In this document: piece after piece, positions 33,002 to 43,342 of the stretch
Layout: each line of letters opens with the position of its first letter
Numbering within the stretch: the stretch's first letter is position 1
NCBI GenBank assembly: GCA_019638935.1
Contig: JAHBSW010000003.1
Location: 1 to 64,000, forward strand
Source of the DNA: Cryobacterium sp.
Lineage (GTDB): Bacteria > Actinomycetota > Actinomycetes > Actinomycetales > Microbacteriaceae
Reading direction: 5' to 3'
Length of the DNA stretch: 64,000 bases
Made by a program: the position numbers and the translations under genes
Notes under the pieces: model-generated
The model's database searches: none
Seen by the model: the letters and a program-made list of their open reading frames with translations, nothing else
What the model was told of the DNA's origin: nothing

Positions 33002-35362
33002 ATGGGGGAAGCTTTGCATCCTGCTGACCAGCACGACCTGATTCGCGTCGTCGGAGCGAACGAGAACAATCTCAAGAACGTGTCGCTCGACATCCCGAAG
33101 CGTCGTCTGACGGTGTTCACCGGGGTGTCGGGATCGGGCAAGAGCTCGCTCGTCTTCAGCACGATCGCGGCCGAGTCGCAGCGCATGATCAACGAGACCT
33201 ACAGCACCTTCGTGCAGGGCTTCATGCCGAGTCTCGCGCGCCCCGAGGTCGACCGGCTCGAGGGGCTCACGACGGCGATCATCGTCTCGCAGGAGCGCAT
33301 GGGCGCGAACCCGCGCTCGACGCTCGGCACCGCGACCGACGCGAACGCGATGCTGAGGATGCTGTTCAGCCGACTGGGGGAGCCCCACGTCGGGTCGCCC
33401 AACGCCTACTCGTTCAACGTGCCCTCCGTGTCGGCGAGCGGTGCGATCACGGTCGAGAAGGGGACGAAGAAGAAGGAGGTCGTGTCGTTCAACCAGCTCG
33501 GCGGCATGTGCCCGCGCTGCGACGGCACCGGCAGCGTCACCGACATCGACCTCAGCCAGCTGTTCGACGAGACGAAGTCGCTCGCCGAGGGCGCCATCAC
33601 GATCCCGGGTTACAACGCCGACGGCTGGTACGTGAAGCTCTTCACCGAGTCGGGGTTCTTCGACGCCACCAAGCCGATTCGCGACTTCACGAAGCGAGAG
33701 CGCGACGACTTTCTCTACAAGGAGCCCGTCAAGGTCAAGCTCAGCGGCGTCAATGTGACCTACGAGGGTCTTGTGCCGAAGATCCAGAAGTCTCTGCTGT
33801 CGAAGGACAAGGATGCGATGCAGCCGCACATCCGCGCCTTCGTCGATCGCGCGGTCACCTTCACGACCTGCCCGGAGTGCGAGGGAACCCGCCTCGCGCC
33901 GCACGCGCGTGAGTCGAAGATCAAGGGAATCAGCATCGCGGATGCCTGTGCCATGCAGATCAGCGACCTCGCCGAATGGGTGCGCGGCCTCGACGCGCCG
34001 ACCGTGGGGCCGCTCATCGGAACCCTGCAGAACCTGCTCGACTCCTTCGTGGGGATCGGACTCGGCTACCTCGCCCTCGACCGGCCCTCGGGCACGCTCT
34101 CGGGCGGTGAGGCGCAGCGCACGAAGCTCGTGCGTCACGTCGGCTCGGCGCTCACCGACGTGACCTACGTATTCGACGAGCCCACGATCGGCCTGCACCC
34201 GCACGACATCCAACGCATGAACGAACTGCTCGTGCAGCTGCGCGACAAGGGCAACACGGTGCTCGTCGTCGAGCACAAGCCCGAGACGATCGCCATCGCC
34301 GACCACGTCGTCGACATCGGACCCCGGGCAGGCTCCGCCGGGGGAGAGGTGGTCTATCAGGGCTCGCTCGAGGGGCTGCGCACGAGCGGCACATTGACCG
34401 GGCAGCACCTCGACGATCGTGCCTCGTTGAAGGAGTCGGTGCGAGTCGCGAGCGGGTCAGTGGAGATCCGCGGCGCGAGCACCCATAACCTGAAGGACGT
34501 CGACGTCGACGTTCCGCTGGGCGTGCTCGTCGTCGTCACCGGTGTTGCAGGTTCGGGGAAGAGCTCGCTCATCCACGGATCGTTTGCGAAGCGAGACGAC
34601 GTCGTCACCATCGACCAGGGCGCGATCCGCGGCTCCCGACGCAGCAACCCCGCCACCTACACAGGCCTGCTCGAGCCGATTCGCAAGGCCTTCGCCAAGG
34701 CCAACGGGGTGAAGCCGGCGCTGTTCTCCGCGAACTCGGAGGGCGCGTGCCCGACCTGCAACGGCGCGGGGGTGACCTTCGTCGAGCTCGGCTTCATGGA
34801 GACCGTCTCGACGCTGTGCGTCGAGTGCGAGGGCAAGCGGTTCCAGGCATCCGTTCTCGAGTACACGCTCGGCGGCAAGAACATCAGCGAGGTGCTGGGG
34901 ATGTCGGTCGCAGAGGCCGACGAGTTCTTCAGCGCGGGGGAGGCCCACACCCCTGCGGCGCACCAGATTCTGCAACGCCTGTCGGATGTGGGACTCGGCT
35001 ACCTCTCACTGGGCCAGCCGCTGACCACCCTGTCGGGCGGCGAGCGACAAAGACTCAAACTCGCCGTGCACATGGGGGAGAAGGGCGACGTCTACGTGCT
35101 CGACGAACCCACGACGGGGCTGCATCTGGCGGATGTCCAGCACCTGCTGGGCCTGCTGGATCGCCTCGTCGACTCCGGCAAGTCGGTCATCGTCATCGAG
35201 CATCATCAGGCGGTGATGGCGCACGCGGACTGGATCATCGACCTCGGTCCGGGTGCGGGCACCGACGGTGGAACGATCGTCTTCGAGGGCACACCCGGAG
35301 ACCTCGTCGCCAAGAAGTCGACGCTGACCGGCACGCACCTGGCGGAGTACGTCGGGGCGTGA
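33002..35362 (+). CDS. UvrA-like ABC ATPase (short UvrA paralogue)
   Basis: 786-aa twin-ABC ATPase of the UvrA family. First Walker A GVSGSGKSSLVFS, zinc site CPRCDGTG, signature LSGGEAQRTKL and Walker B FDEPTIGLHPHD; second Walker A GVAGSGKSSLIHGSF, CPTCNGAG with CVECEGK, LSGGERQRLKL and LDEPTTGLHLAD. It is about 160 residues shorter than UvrA and appears to lack the UvrB-binding region, as in paralogues linked to self-resistance against DNA-binding drugs. Regulated by the linked AraC gene (inference). Confidence 0.92.
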   Translation: MGEALHPADQHDLIRVVGANENNLKNVSLDIPKRRLTVFTGVSGSGKSSLVFSTIAAESQRMINETYSTFVQGFMPSLARPEVDRLEGLTTAIIVSQERMGANPRSTLGTATDANAMLRMLFSRLGEPHVGSPNAYSFNVPSVSASGAITVEKGTKKKEVVSFNQLGGMCPRCDGTGSVTDIDLSQLFDETKSLAEGAITIPGYNADGWYVKLFTESGFFDATKPIRDFTKRERDDFLYKEPVKVKLSGVNVTYEGLVPKIQKSLLSKDKDAMQPHIRAFVDRAVTFTTCPECEGTRLAPHARESKIKGISIADACAMQISDLAEWVRGLDAPTVGPLIGTLQNLLDSFVGIGLGYLALDRPSGTLSGGEAQRTKLVRHVGSALTDVTYVFDEPTIGLHPHDIQRMNELLVQLRDKGNTVLVVEHKPETIAIADHVVDIGPRAGSAGGEVVYQGSLEGLRTSGTLTGQHLDDRASLKESVRVASGSVEIRGASTHNLKDVDVDVPLGVLVVVTGVAGSGKSSLIHGSFAKRDDVVTIDQGAIRGSRRSNPATYTGLLEPIRKAFAKANGVKPALFSANSEGACPTCNGAGVTFVELGFMETVSTLCVECEGKRFQASVLEYTLGGKNISEVLGMSVAEADEFFSAGEAHTPAAHQILQRLSDVGLGYLSLGQPLTTLSGGERQRLKLAVHMGEKGDVYVLDEPTTGLHLADVQHLLGLLDRLVDSGKSVIVIEHHQAVMAHADWIIDLGPGAGTDGGTIVFEGTPGDLVAKKSTLTGTHLAEYVGA

Positions 35363-35392
35363 GCACGACAATTTGGCCGTTTATATATTGCC

Positions 35393-35408
35393 ATCTATTT
35401 TTATAGAT
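35393..35408. promoter_or_regulatory. AT-rich palindrome upstream of vapB
   Basis: ATCTATTTTTATAGAT has perfect 6-bp arms about a TTTT centre, 15 bp before the vapB ATG, in an AT-rich stretch (35373-35425) that stands out from the GC-rich background. A likely VapBC autoregulation operator. Confidence 0.6.
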
Positions 35409-35422
35409 TGTAGTCTTGATCT

Positions 35423-35677
35423 ATGGCGCTGAGCATCAAGGACCCGGAAGCCGACCGCCTGGTGCGGGAATTGGCGGCGGCGACGGGGGAGAGCATCACG
35501 GATGCGGCGCGCACGGCTTTCGCTGAGCGCCTGCAGCGGGTTCGCGCGCGCGCGGTGCCTGAGGCTGATCGCGCACTGATCCGTGACATCATTGAGCGCG
35601 CCCGTAAGCGGAAGATCGTTGATACTCGCACGGACGATGAGATTCTCGGGTACGACGAAAATGGGATACCGAGTTAG
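35423..35677 (+). CDS. vapB: VapB-type antitoxin (PSK/Rv0623-like)
   Basis: 84-aa antitoxin of the PSK transcription factor family, beginning MALSIKDPEADRLVRELAAA with a ribbon-helix-helix-like N-terminus (TGESITDAARTAFAERL) and an acidic C-terminus that would wrap the toxin. It shares one base with the vapC start (TAGTG), a usual antitoxin-first arrangement. Confidence 0.9.
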   Translation: MALSIKDPEADRLVRELAAATGESITDAARTAFAERLQRVRARAVPEADRALIRDIIERARKRKIVDTRTDDEILGYDENGIPS

Positions 35678-36081
35678 TGGCCCGGATCGTTGTCGACACT
35701 TCGGCGCTCACGTCGATCCTGTTGGGTGAGCCTGACGCTGAACAATTTGAGAAAGCCCTGGCGGAAAGTTCCGGGGATGCCCTGATCTCAGCAGCGAACC
35801 TTCTTGAGGCGATGATGGTGATCGAATCAAGAAACCCAGCGACGGGCATCCAGGATCTACGTGACGTCATGAGTGTTTTCGGCATCGGTGTCGAGACCGT
35901 CACGAGCGATATTGCCGAACTCAGCTTCTACGCGTGGAAACGATTCGGGCGAGGCAGGCATCCTGCAGCGCTGAACTTCGGCGATTGCTTCGCCTATGCG
36001 CTGTCCAAACAGCTGAACGCACCGTTGCTGTTCAAGGGCAAAGATTTCAATCAAACCGACGTGGCAAGCGTTCTCAACTGA
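35677..36081 (+). CDS. vapC: VapC-type PIN-domain ribonuclease toxin
   Basis: 134-aa PIN-domain toxin. Acidic residues: D in VVDTSALTS (residue 7), E in AANLLEAMMV (about 46), D in NFGDCFAYALS (about 102) and the final KDFNQTD (about 122-126). VapC toxins cut tRNA or rRNA. GTG start sharing a base with the vapB stop. Confidence 0.9.
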   Translation: MARIVVDTSALTSILLGEPDAEQFEKALAESSGDALISAANLLEAMMVIESRNPATGIQDLRDVMSVFGIGVETVTSDIAELSFYAWKRFGRGRHPAALNFGDCFAYALSKQLNAPLLFKGKDFNQTDVASVLN

Positions 36082-36153
36082 ACGGCCAATGCGCGGCACC
36101 TCGCACTAATGCGACACTCCCAGCATGATTGAATCCTCCGATAATGCATATTA

Positions 36154-36168
36154 TGTCAGTTCATGACA
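36154..36168. promoter_or_regulatory. Inverted repeat TGTCA-N5-TGACA before HIT gene
   Basis: TGTCAGTTCATGACA, in a short AT-rich region 61 bp upstream of the HIT gene start. A possible operator; the flanking ATAATGCATATTAT could hold -10 elements. Confidence 0.35.
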
Positions 36169-36228
36169 ATTTACCTCCTACTCTGCCGTCAAATTGCGCT
36201 TGTCCGAGCGCACTGGCATCGTGAGGTT

Positions 36229-36678
36229 ATGACACAAGACGCCGCGTCGACAGCACAGGAATGCGTCTTCTGCGGTATCGCGGCCGGACGGGCCGAGGCC
36301 AGCGTGGTGTACGAAGACGACCGGGTTGTGGCTTTCATGGACCTCAACCCGGTCACACCCGGCCACCTTCTCGTCGTGCCGCGCAAGCACGCGGTGGGCC
36401 TCGAAGATATCGATGAGGCTACCGGCGCTCACGTGTGGTCGGTCGGACACGCTATGGCGCGAGCATTGCGACGCTCTGCCATGCGCTGCGAGGGGATCAA
36501 CGTCTTTCTCTGTGACGGCGAGGCCGCCTTTCAGACCGTTTTTCACTTCCACCTTCACGTGATCCCCCGTCACGCAGGAGACGGCTGGGCCATCGTCCCC
36601 GATACGACTGAACGAGCACGCCCGCTCCTCGAGAGCGACGCGCAGGCGATCAGAGACGCCGTCGCACTGGCAGGCTGA
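36229..36678 (+). CDS. HIT-family protein
   Basis: 149-aa nucleotide hydrolase/transferase of the histidine triad family. The triad HFHLHVIPRH is at about residues 104-113, with CVFCGIAAG (possible zinc pair) near the N-terminus. ATG 36229 is chosen as GTGAGG lies 2-7 bp upstream; an ATG at 36163 would add 22 untypical residues. Substrate unknown. Confidence 0.9.
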   Translation: MTQDAASTAQECVFCGIAAGRAEASVVYEDDRVVAFMDLNPVTPGHLLVVPRKHAVGLEDIDEATGAHVWSVGHAMARALRRSAMRCEGINVFLCDGEAAFQTVFHFHLHVIPRHAGDGWAIVPDTTERARPLLESDAQAIRDAVALAG

Positions 36679-36760
36679 GCAGCGCCTTCGGCCCGACACT
36701 TTGTCGCCTGCTGACGACTCAACCGACTCAGTCGCTTCGAAACACAGCTACCGGAGAGAC

Positions 36761-37399
36761 TCAGCGAGCGAACGTGACGTGGACAACGCCGCTCTCGGCC
36801 ACCTCCGACGTGACCGCGTACTCGCGCTCGAGCTCCCGAAGGTCGTCCCAGAGTCGCGCGCCCCGGCCGAGAACGATCGGAGAGATCGCGACGTGGAGGC
36901 GGTCCACGAGGCCAGCCGCCAGGAAGTCGCGAACGACGCTCGCTCCCCCGCCGACCCGAATGTCGCCCTCGGTGTACTCGCGCGCACGAGCGAGCGCATC
37001 CTCGGGTGTCGCGGCGAGGAATTCGAAGCGCGTGCCGTTGGAAAACTCGATCGGCGGCCGCTCCCGGTGGGTCAGCACCATTACCGGCGCTCGGAACGGC
37101 GGCTCGTCGCCCCACCAACCCCGCCAGTCCGGGTCATCCGGGAACGCATGGAACCCGAACATCCCGGCACCCATGATCTCCGCACCGACCCCGTCGAAGT
37201 ACGCAGCGGCGTAGCGGTCGTCGACTCCGGCAGTCCCCTCCCCCGTGGTCTCGTGCAACACCCGCTCGCGCATGGTCCTGGTGCCGATGTACACCTCGAC
37301 GAGTCGCCCCCAGTCGGCACCCATCGGATTCTCGGGAGTCTGGTCGGCCGGAGCGACGACGCCATCGAGTGAGAGGTTGAGGTCGACGCGAACTGTCAT
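36761..37399 (-). CDS. Dihydrofolate reductase-like protein (RibD C-terminal family)
   Basis: 212-aa protein with the DHFR/RibD_C fold. It starts MTVRVDLNLSLDGVVAP, the nucleotide-binding phrase is IRVGGGASVVRDFLAAGLVD (about residues 147-166), and the end is LHVAISPIVLGRGARLWDDL. Frequent in actinobacteria; substrate unknown. It overlaps the upstream GNAT by 4 bp. Confidence 0.85.
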   Translation of the reverse strand: MTVRVDLNLSLDGVVAPADQTPENPMGADWGRLVEVYIGTRTMRERVLHETTGEGTAGVDDRYAAAYFDGVGAEIMGAGMFGFHAFPDDPDWRGWWGDEPPFRAPVMVLTHRERPPIEFSNGTRFEFLAATPEDALARAREYTEGDIRVGGGASVVRDFLAAGLVDRLHVAISPIVLGRGARLWDDLRELEREYAVTSEVAESGVVHVTFAR

Positions 37400-37983
37400 G
37401 GGCTTCCCGCTCCTCCGTCAAGATCGATCCAGTATCGCTCGATATCGCCCGGCGCGTTCTCGAGCACGCCTCCGGCCGCGAGGATCGTTGCCCGCGACGC
37501 CGGGTTGTCGGCGTCGCACACGATGAGCACGCGCTCGATCCCCAGTTCGCGCGCCTCGCTCAGACACAGCTGCAGCGCAGCCGAGGCCACTCCCCTACCT
37601 CGGGCAGACGGGCGCACGCCGTACCCGATGTGCCCGCCCTCGGCGAGCAGGTAGTCGTTGAGCTCGTGGCGCAGCTGGATCGAGCCCAGCACGACGTCCG
37701 GAGCGGCATCGTCGATGATCCACCACACCGTCGCGGGCACGAAGCCGTCCACACCGACCCGCCGCTGGCGCGCTTCGCGGTCCAGCCAGCGGGCGAACAC
37801 CTCGGGGTCGGCCAGATCGTGCTCGTCGAAACCGAAGGTCGAGAAGCCGTGCAGCGTCTCGCCACCGAACTCGGCCATCGCCTCGACCCACGATCGCTGG
37901 CGGTTCGGCGTGGGAAGGACGAGCGCGACACGGGATTGCGGGCCGCCTTCCGCCCCACCGCGCTCATGCCGTGTCATGCTCAT
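37396..37983 (-). CDS. GNAT-family N-acetyltransferase
   Basis: 195-aa acetyltransferase; acetyl-CoA loop IGYGVRPSARGRGVASAALQ (about residues 118-137) and the C-terminal VCDADNPASRATILAAGG. Upstream gene of a two-gene operon with the DHFR-like gene. Acceptor unknown. Confidence 0.85.
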   Translation of the reverse strand: MSMTRHERGGAEGGPQSRVALVLPTPNRQRSWVEAMAEFGGETLHGFSTFGFDEHDLADPEVFARWLDREARQRRVGVDGFVPATVWWIIDDAAPDVVLGSIQLRHELNDYLLAEGGHIGYGVRPSARGRGVASAALQLCLSEARELGIERVLIVCDADNPASRATILAAGGVLENAPGDIERYWIDLDGGAGSP

Positions 37984-38075
37984 GCCCTCACGCTACTTCG
38001 CTGACCACTGCCGTAGAAGCCTCGCGGCCGTGAAAGTCATCCACGTCGAAGGTTCTCCGGCGTCGACTCCGGTCG

Positions 38076-38687
38076 CTAACCCGACGCAGGCTCCCAGTCG
38101 AACCCGTCAGGATCGGTGAAGGGCTCGGCACCTCCGCCGAGGGAGATTCGGTGTGACCCTGAGCCCTCCGGCGAGACCCCCGCCGCCTTTGCGAGCGCCT
38201 TGCGCGAGTAGAGGCCGAGCTTGATCGGACTCGATGGCATGTCGAACTCGATGTACTTGCCGAAGCTCTTTCCGACGGTCAGCCCCCGCTCGACGTAGAA
38301 GCTCTTGCTCGCTCCGACGTCATCGGCGGCGAGGAGGATGACGATGTCGTCGACATCCTTCGTCGCCGGGCCGGTGTCCTTCTTGTTCGACGTCGCGATC
38401 TGCCAGATCGTGCCGTCGGGCGCCTGCACGACGCCGCCGAAGCCCCATAGCGACTTCTCCGCGAGTTTGACGATCGTCGCCCCGGCGCCGATCGCTGAGT
38501 CGACCAGAGCTCGAACCGTCGCAGGCTGAGAGCAGATGAGCGAGAGCGTGAATCCGCGAAAACCGGTGGTCTCGGCGTCGGACGCCCGCACACGCACCCG
38601 ATCCCCCAGCCCGAACGCGCTCGCATAGAAGGCATCGGCGGCCGCGGGGTCGTCGACGTCGAGGGTGACGAATTCGATGGTGTTCAT
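38076..38687 (-). CDS. VOC/glyoxalase-family protein
   Basis: 203-aa two-module VOC protein starting MNTIEFVTLDVDDPAAADAF and ending GGAEPFTDPDGFDWEPASG. The ATG at 38687 is the family-like start; upstream residues to 38762 would overlap the next gene's end. Enzymatic role unknown. Confidence 0.85.
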   Translation of the reverse strand: MNTIEFVTLDVDDPAAADAFYASAFGLGDRVRVRASDAETTGFRGFTLSLICSQPATVRALVDSAIGAGATIVKLAEKSLWGFGGVVQAPDGTIWQIATSNKKDTGPATKDVDDIVILLAADDVGASKSFYVERGLTVGKSFGKYIEFDMPSSPIKLGLYSRKALAKAAGVSPEGSGSHRISLGGGAEPFTDPDGFDWEPASG

Positions 38688-38701
38688 ACGGGTCACGCTA
38701 C

Positions 38702-39718
38702 TCACGGGTGCTCGCTGGCGCTTCTCGATTCCTGCTCGATGCCGGCCGATGCGGCATCCCACCAGCGCAGAACCCTCGTCGCGTAGAAGGTCAGCCAGGG
38801 AGACGGCTCACCGGCGTCGACATCCACCTCGAACCAGACCCGCCCGGGATGCCGCCGCGCCTGCACCCACTTTCCGTCGGCGGTGCGCGCATCCCGGATC
38901 ACCTCGATCGCCTCAGCCATGCGCGCATCGGGCGGAGTGCCGTCATGCAGGCTCGCCTCCCTGAAGTAGTCGGCGGCCTTCAGCACGCTGTAGAACCAGC
39001 GGAACGGGTACACGAACTTGTTTACCCACCACTCCACGGGCTCGCCGTCGGATGCCCGGAACATGAGCCGCCGCGAGAGCAGGTACTCCTCCCCCGCGTG
39101 GCGAGCGGCGCGCACGTCGTCGGTGCCGCCCGTCGCCTGCTCGTACGCGAGCAGTCCCTTGAGCGAGTTGAGGGTGGAGTGGAACGACGAGCGCGTCGAC
39201 CCCGCCACCCACTCGCAGTTCCAGCCGCCCTCAGCCGTCTGGTGGTCGACGAACCACTGAGAATTGTCCGACACGTCGACGCCGAGCCAGACGCCGTTCG
39301 CGAGGGTGTAGGCGTTGATGCAGCAGTCGACCTCACCACCCCAGTAGGGAAGGTTGTCGTACTCCCAGCGCGAATTGCGTCGCAGCCGCTCAGCGGTGTC
39401 ACCGAGCACGGATGCGTCGACGCCCCATTCGCGCAGGCTGTTGAGCGTCCAGGTGGTCGCCGTCCACGGCTGACCGGCGTCCGGCGCGGCCTCGGGTCCC
39501 TCCGGGTCGAGGCCGCTCGGAAAATACGCTCCTCCAGCCCACTGCCCGTCCTCGTCCTGCAGGGCGAGCAGTCGAGCGCCGAAGCCTTCCGTCGCGACGC
39601 GCGAGCGCGTCGCCTGCCAGACCCGCTCGGGCTCGCCTGCCAGATCGCGTTCCACCTGCCAGCGCAGCGCCGGGTCGGTGTCGAGCATCCATCGAATGAG
39701 CTGGTCGCGATCTGGCAT
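38702..39718 (-). CDS. Squalene-cyclase/prenyltransferase-like alpha-toroid protein
   Basis: 338-aa protein with repeated alpha-hairpins of the terpene cyclase/prenyltransferase superfamily: ALQDEDGQWAGGAYFPSG, QTAEGGWNCEWVAGSTR and ARTADGKWVQARR resemble the QW-type repeats. No DxDD catalytic motif is visible, so cyclase activity is doubtful. No signal peptide. Its function is unknown. Confidence 0.75.
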   Translation of the reverse strand: MPDRDQLIRWMLDTDPALRWQVERDLAGEPERVWQATRSRVATEGFGARLLALQDEDGQWAGGAYFPSGLDPEGPEAAPDAGQPWTATTWTLNSLREWGVDASVLGDTAERLRRNSRWEYDNLPYWGGEVDCCINAYTLANGVWLGVDVSDNSQWFVDHQTAEGGWNCEWVAGSTRSSFHSTLNSLKGLLAYEQATGGTDDVRAARHAGEEYLLSRRLMFRASDGEPVEWWVNKFVYPFRWFYSVLKAADYFREASLHDGTPPDARMAEAIEVIRDARTADGKWVQARRHPGRVWFEVDVDAGEPSPWLTFYATRVLRWWDAASAGIEQESRSASEHP

Positions 39719-39783
39719 GGAGAAAGGCTAGCTTTCGACCCCGTGTCCCTCAATCCGTTCGCAAGGATCGACGTGACTGCGTT

Positions 39784-40686
39784 TCAGCTCGACGCGTGTG
39801 CGGCGACAGTGCGAAGCGTCTCCAGCGCGAGTTCGATGAGACCACTGCGCTGAGGGTCCTGCCGCGAGTGCACCACCACTCGACGCTGGATCGCGGGTTG
39901 CGCAATGGGTCGATAGACGACTCCCCGCGTATGCTGCGCAACGGCGAGGCGCGGCAGCAGCGCGATCCCGACACCCGCCTCGACCAGTCGCAGCGCGGCG
40001 CGGTGGTCATCGAGTCGGGCAGCGAAGCGTGGGGTGAAGCCGACCGCGGCGCACGCGCTGAGCACGATCTGGCCGATGGGGCTGTCGTAGATGTCGTGGT
40101 CGACCCAGGTCTCCTCCGCGAGGTCGCGCAGCTCGATCTGCCCGGCGTTTGCGAGTCGATGCGACACGGGCAGTGCTGCGACGAAGCGCTCGGTGACCAG
40201 CTCGTGCCGGTCGTAGCCGTCGAGGTGAAGCTCGATGGCGCCGTCTTGCTCCGTGCGGATGTCGAGATCCGGCATCCGTCGACCGCGCCCTCCGGCCGGC
40301 TCATTGAGGCTGATCTCCACCGTGAGGTTCGGGCGACTCTCACGCATGGCCGTCACGACCTCGGGCATCCACTGCTCGGCCGCCGAGGCGAAACACGCGA
40401 TCGCGAAGTACTCGGCCTCTCCCCCGCGCAGGTCCGCAACCACGCGCTCGAGGCGCTCGAAGTCGGCGAGCACCGACCGAGCCTGCTCGGCGAGGGCACG
40501 TGCGGCATCCGTCGCGACGATGCCGCGACCCTGCTTCTCGAAGAGAACGAGTCCCGTCTCGGCGGCGAGGGCTGTCATGTGCTGACTGATCGTGGCGGGC
40601 GAGTAGCGCAGATTGCGCGCGGCGTCGTTGATGGAGCCCGCGTCGAGCACGGCGCGGAGAACGACGAGTCGCCAGGGATTGAGCAT
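39784..40686 (-). CDS. dgdR: LysR-family regulator, divergent from dgdA (DgdR-like)
   Basis: 300-aa LysR-type regulator. HTH at about residues 1-60 (MLNPWRLVVLRAVLDAGSIN, NLRYSPATISQHMTALAA), then a two-lobed co-inducer domain. In Burkholderia cepacia the 2,2-dialkylglycine decarboxylase gene is divergent from its LysR repressor dgdR; the same layout here supports the symbol, which is still an inference. Confidence 0.82.
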   Translation of the reverse strand: MLNPWRLVVLRAVLDAGSINDAARNLRYSPATISQHMTALAAETGLVLFEKQGRGIVATDAARALAEQARSVLADFERLERVVADLRGGEAEYFAIACFASAAEQWMPEVVTAMRESRPNLTVEISLNEPAGGRGRRMPDLDIRTEQDGAIELHLDGYDRHELVTERFVAALPVSHRLANAGQIELRDLAEETWVDHDIYDSPIGQIVLSACAAVGFTPRFAARLDDHRAALRLVEAGVGIALLPRLAVAQHTRGVVYRPIAQPAIQRRVVVHSRQDPQRSGLIELALETLRTVAAHASS

Positions 40687-40722
40687 GCATCAACCGTATG
40701 GCAGGAGCGAACAGTTGTACAC

Positions 40723-40742
40723 ATTGATTTGCTTGTGCCAAT
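40723..40742. promoter_or_regulatory. Candidate LysR operator between dgdR and dgdA
   Basis: ATTG-N12-CAAT (ATTGATTTGCTTGTGCCAAT) lies in the 134-bp divergent spacer, 37 bp from the dgdR start and 79 bp from the dgdA start. The dyad has LysR-type spacing. Confidence 0.4.
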
Positions 40743-40790
40743 GACTCCCCTCCGCCGAGAATTGGTCGAAGAGCACCGCGCACGCCGTGA

Positions 40791-42128
<1,338 letters not shown>

Positions 42129-42129
42129 C

Positions 42130-42193
42130 GATGCGGTCTTTCTGCCACGGTGCGGCTGTTTGACCAACAGCATCGTGGCAGAAAGGCCGCATC
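42130..42193. terminator. 23-bp-arm hairpin after dgdA
   Basis: Arms 42130-42152 and 42171-42193 pair over 23 bp with only two G-U wobbles in RNA and an 18-nt loop; the arms carry TTTCTGCCACG and its complement. It directly follows the dgdA stop and lies 32 bp before the next start. Either a terminator without a U tract or a member of a palindromic repeat family. Confidence 0.65.
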
Positions 42194-42224
42194 GCGCGGC
42201 ACGAGGTAGCCGTACTATCGAGGG

Positions 42225-43316
42225 ATGGGCACGATCGAGCTCGACCCTGTGACCGCGCGACGGATTGCCGTCGCGGCGCAGATGCTCACGGCTGATCGTC
42301 CGCACGACCTGGTCGCGCTCGTCAGCCGTCTCACGCTGCTGCAGATCGATCCCACCGCGGCGATCGCCCCCAACGCCGATCTCGTCCTGTGGAGCCGTCT
42401 CGGCGGCGCTTACCGCCCCGCCGACCTCGTTGCCGCTCTCGAGCATGAGCGCACGCTCTTCGAGCTCGATGCACTCATTCGTCCCATGGCAGACCTGCCC
42501 ATCTTCCTCGCCGAGATGCGCCCGCTTCCGATGCATGAGCGCACCCGTGACTGGCTCGAGAGCAATGCGCGGTTTCGCCGTGACATCCTCGATCGCCTGC
42601 GCGACTCCGGACCACTCCCGTCGCGCGACATCCCCGACACCTCTGCCGTGTCATGGGCGTCGACCGGCTGGACCAACAACCGCAACACGACCCAGATGCT
42701 CGAGCTCCTCGCCCGCCTCGGCGAGGTCGCCATCTCGCACCGCGTCGGACGCGAACGCTACTTCGACCTCGCCGAGCGCGTGTATCCGGATGTCGCTCCG
42801 CTCGCGCCCCCCGATGCACGCCGCCTGCGCAACGAACGCCGCCTGGCGGCACTCGGGCTCGCCCGTGCGAAGGCGCCCGAGCATCCGCTCGAGCCGACCC
42901 ACGTCGAGGAAGTCGGGGTGGAGGCCACGGTGCGCGGCGTGCGCGGAACGTGGCGGATCGACACCGCCGCGCTCGAACTGGCCTCGACCGAGAAGATCTT
43001 TGCCGGGCGAACCGCGCTGCTCTCCCCCTTCGATCGGCTCAGCTACGACCGCGTTCGCGCCCTCGAGCTCTTCGACTTCGAGTACACGCTGGAGATGTAC
43101 AAGCCCGCTGAGAAGCGGCGCTGGGGCTACTTCGCGTTACCGGTGCTCCACCACGACAGGCTCGTGGGCAAGGTCGATGCGAAGGCCGATCGCAAGGCCG
43201 GCATCCTGACGGTCACTGCGATTCACCAGGACGTGCCGTTCGACGCCGAGATGATGCATGCCGTGAACACCGAACTCGATGGTCTCGCCGAATGGCTGGG
43301 GCTGGCTCGTCGCTGA
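42225..43316 (+). CDS. Winged-helix AlkZ/YcaQ-like DNA glycosylase family protein
   Basis: 363-aa HTH_42 (DUF1006) family protein. The family includes AlkZ and YcaQ, glycosylases that unhook DNA interstrand crosslinks. The sequence LTLLQIDPTAAIAP (about residues 36-49) covers the position of the catalytic Q-phi-Q/D motif, here QID. The C-terminal beta-barrel region contains MYKPAEKRRWGYFALPVLH, typical of the family. Activity on crosslinks is inferred only from family. Confidence 0.82.
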   Translation: MGTIELDPVTARRIAVAAQMLTADRPHDLVALVSRLTLLQIDPTAAIAPNADLVLWSRLGGAYRPADLVAALEHERTLFELDALIRPMADLPIFLAEMRPLPMHERTRDWLESNARFRRDILDRLRDSGPLPSRDIPDTSAVSWASTGWTNNRNTTQMLELLARLGEVAISHRVGRERYFDLAERVYPDVAPLAPPDARRLRNERRLAALGLARAKAPEHPLEPTHVEEVGVEATVRGVRGTWRIDTAALELASTEKIFAGRTALLSPFDRLSYDRVRALELFDFEYTLEMYKPAEKRRWGYFALPVLHHDRLVGKVDAKADRKAGILTVTAIHQDVPFDAEMMHAVNTELDGLAEWLGLARR

Positions 43317-43342
43317 GGGCCGACCACAACCAGTGCGGAACA

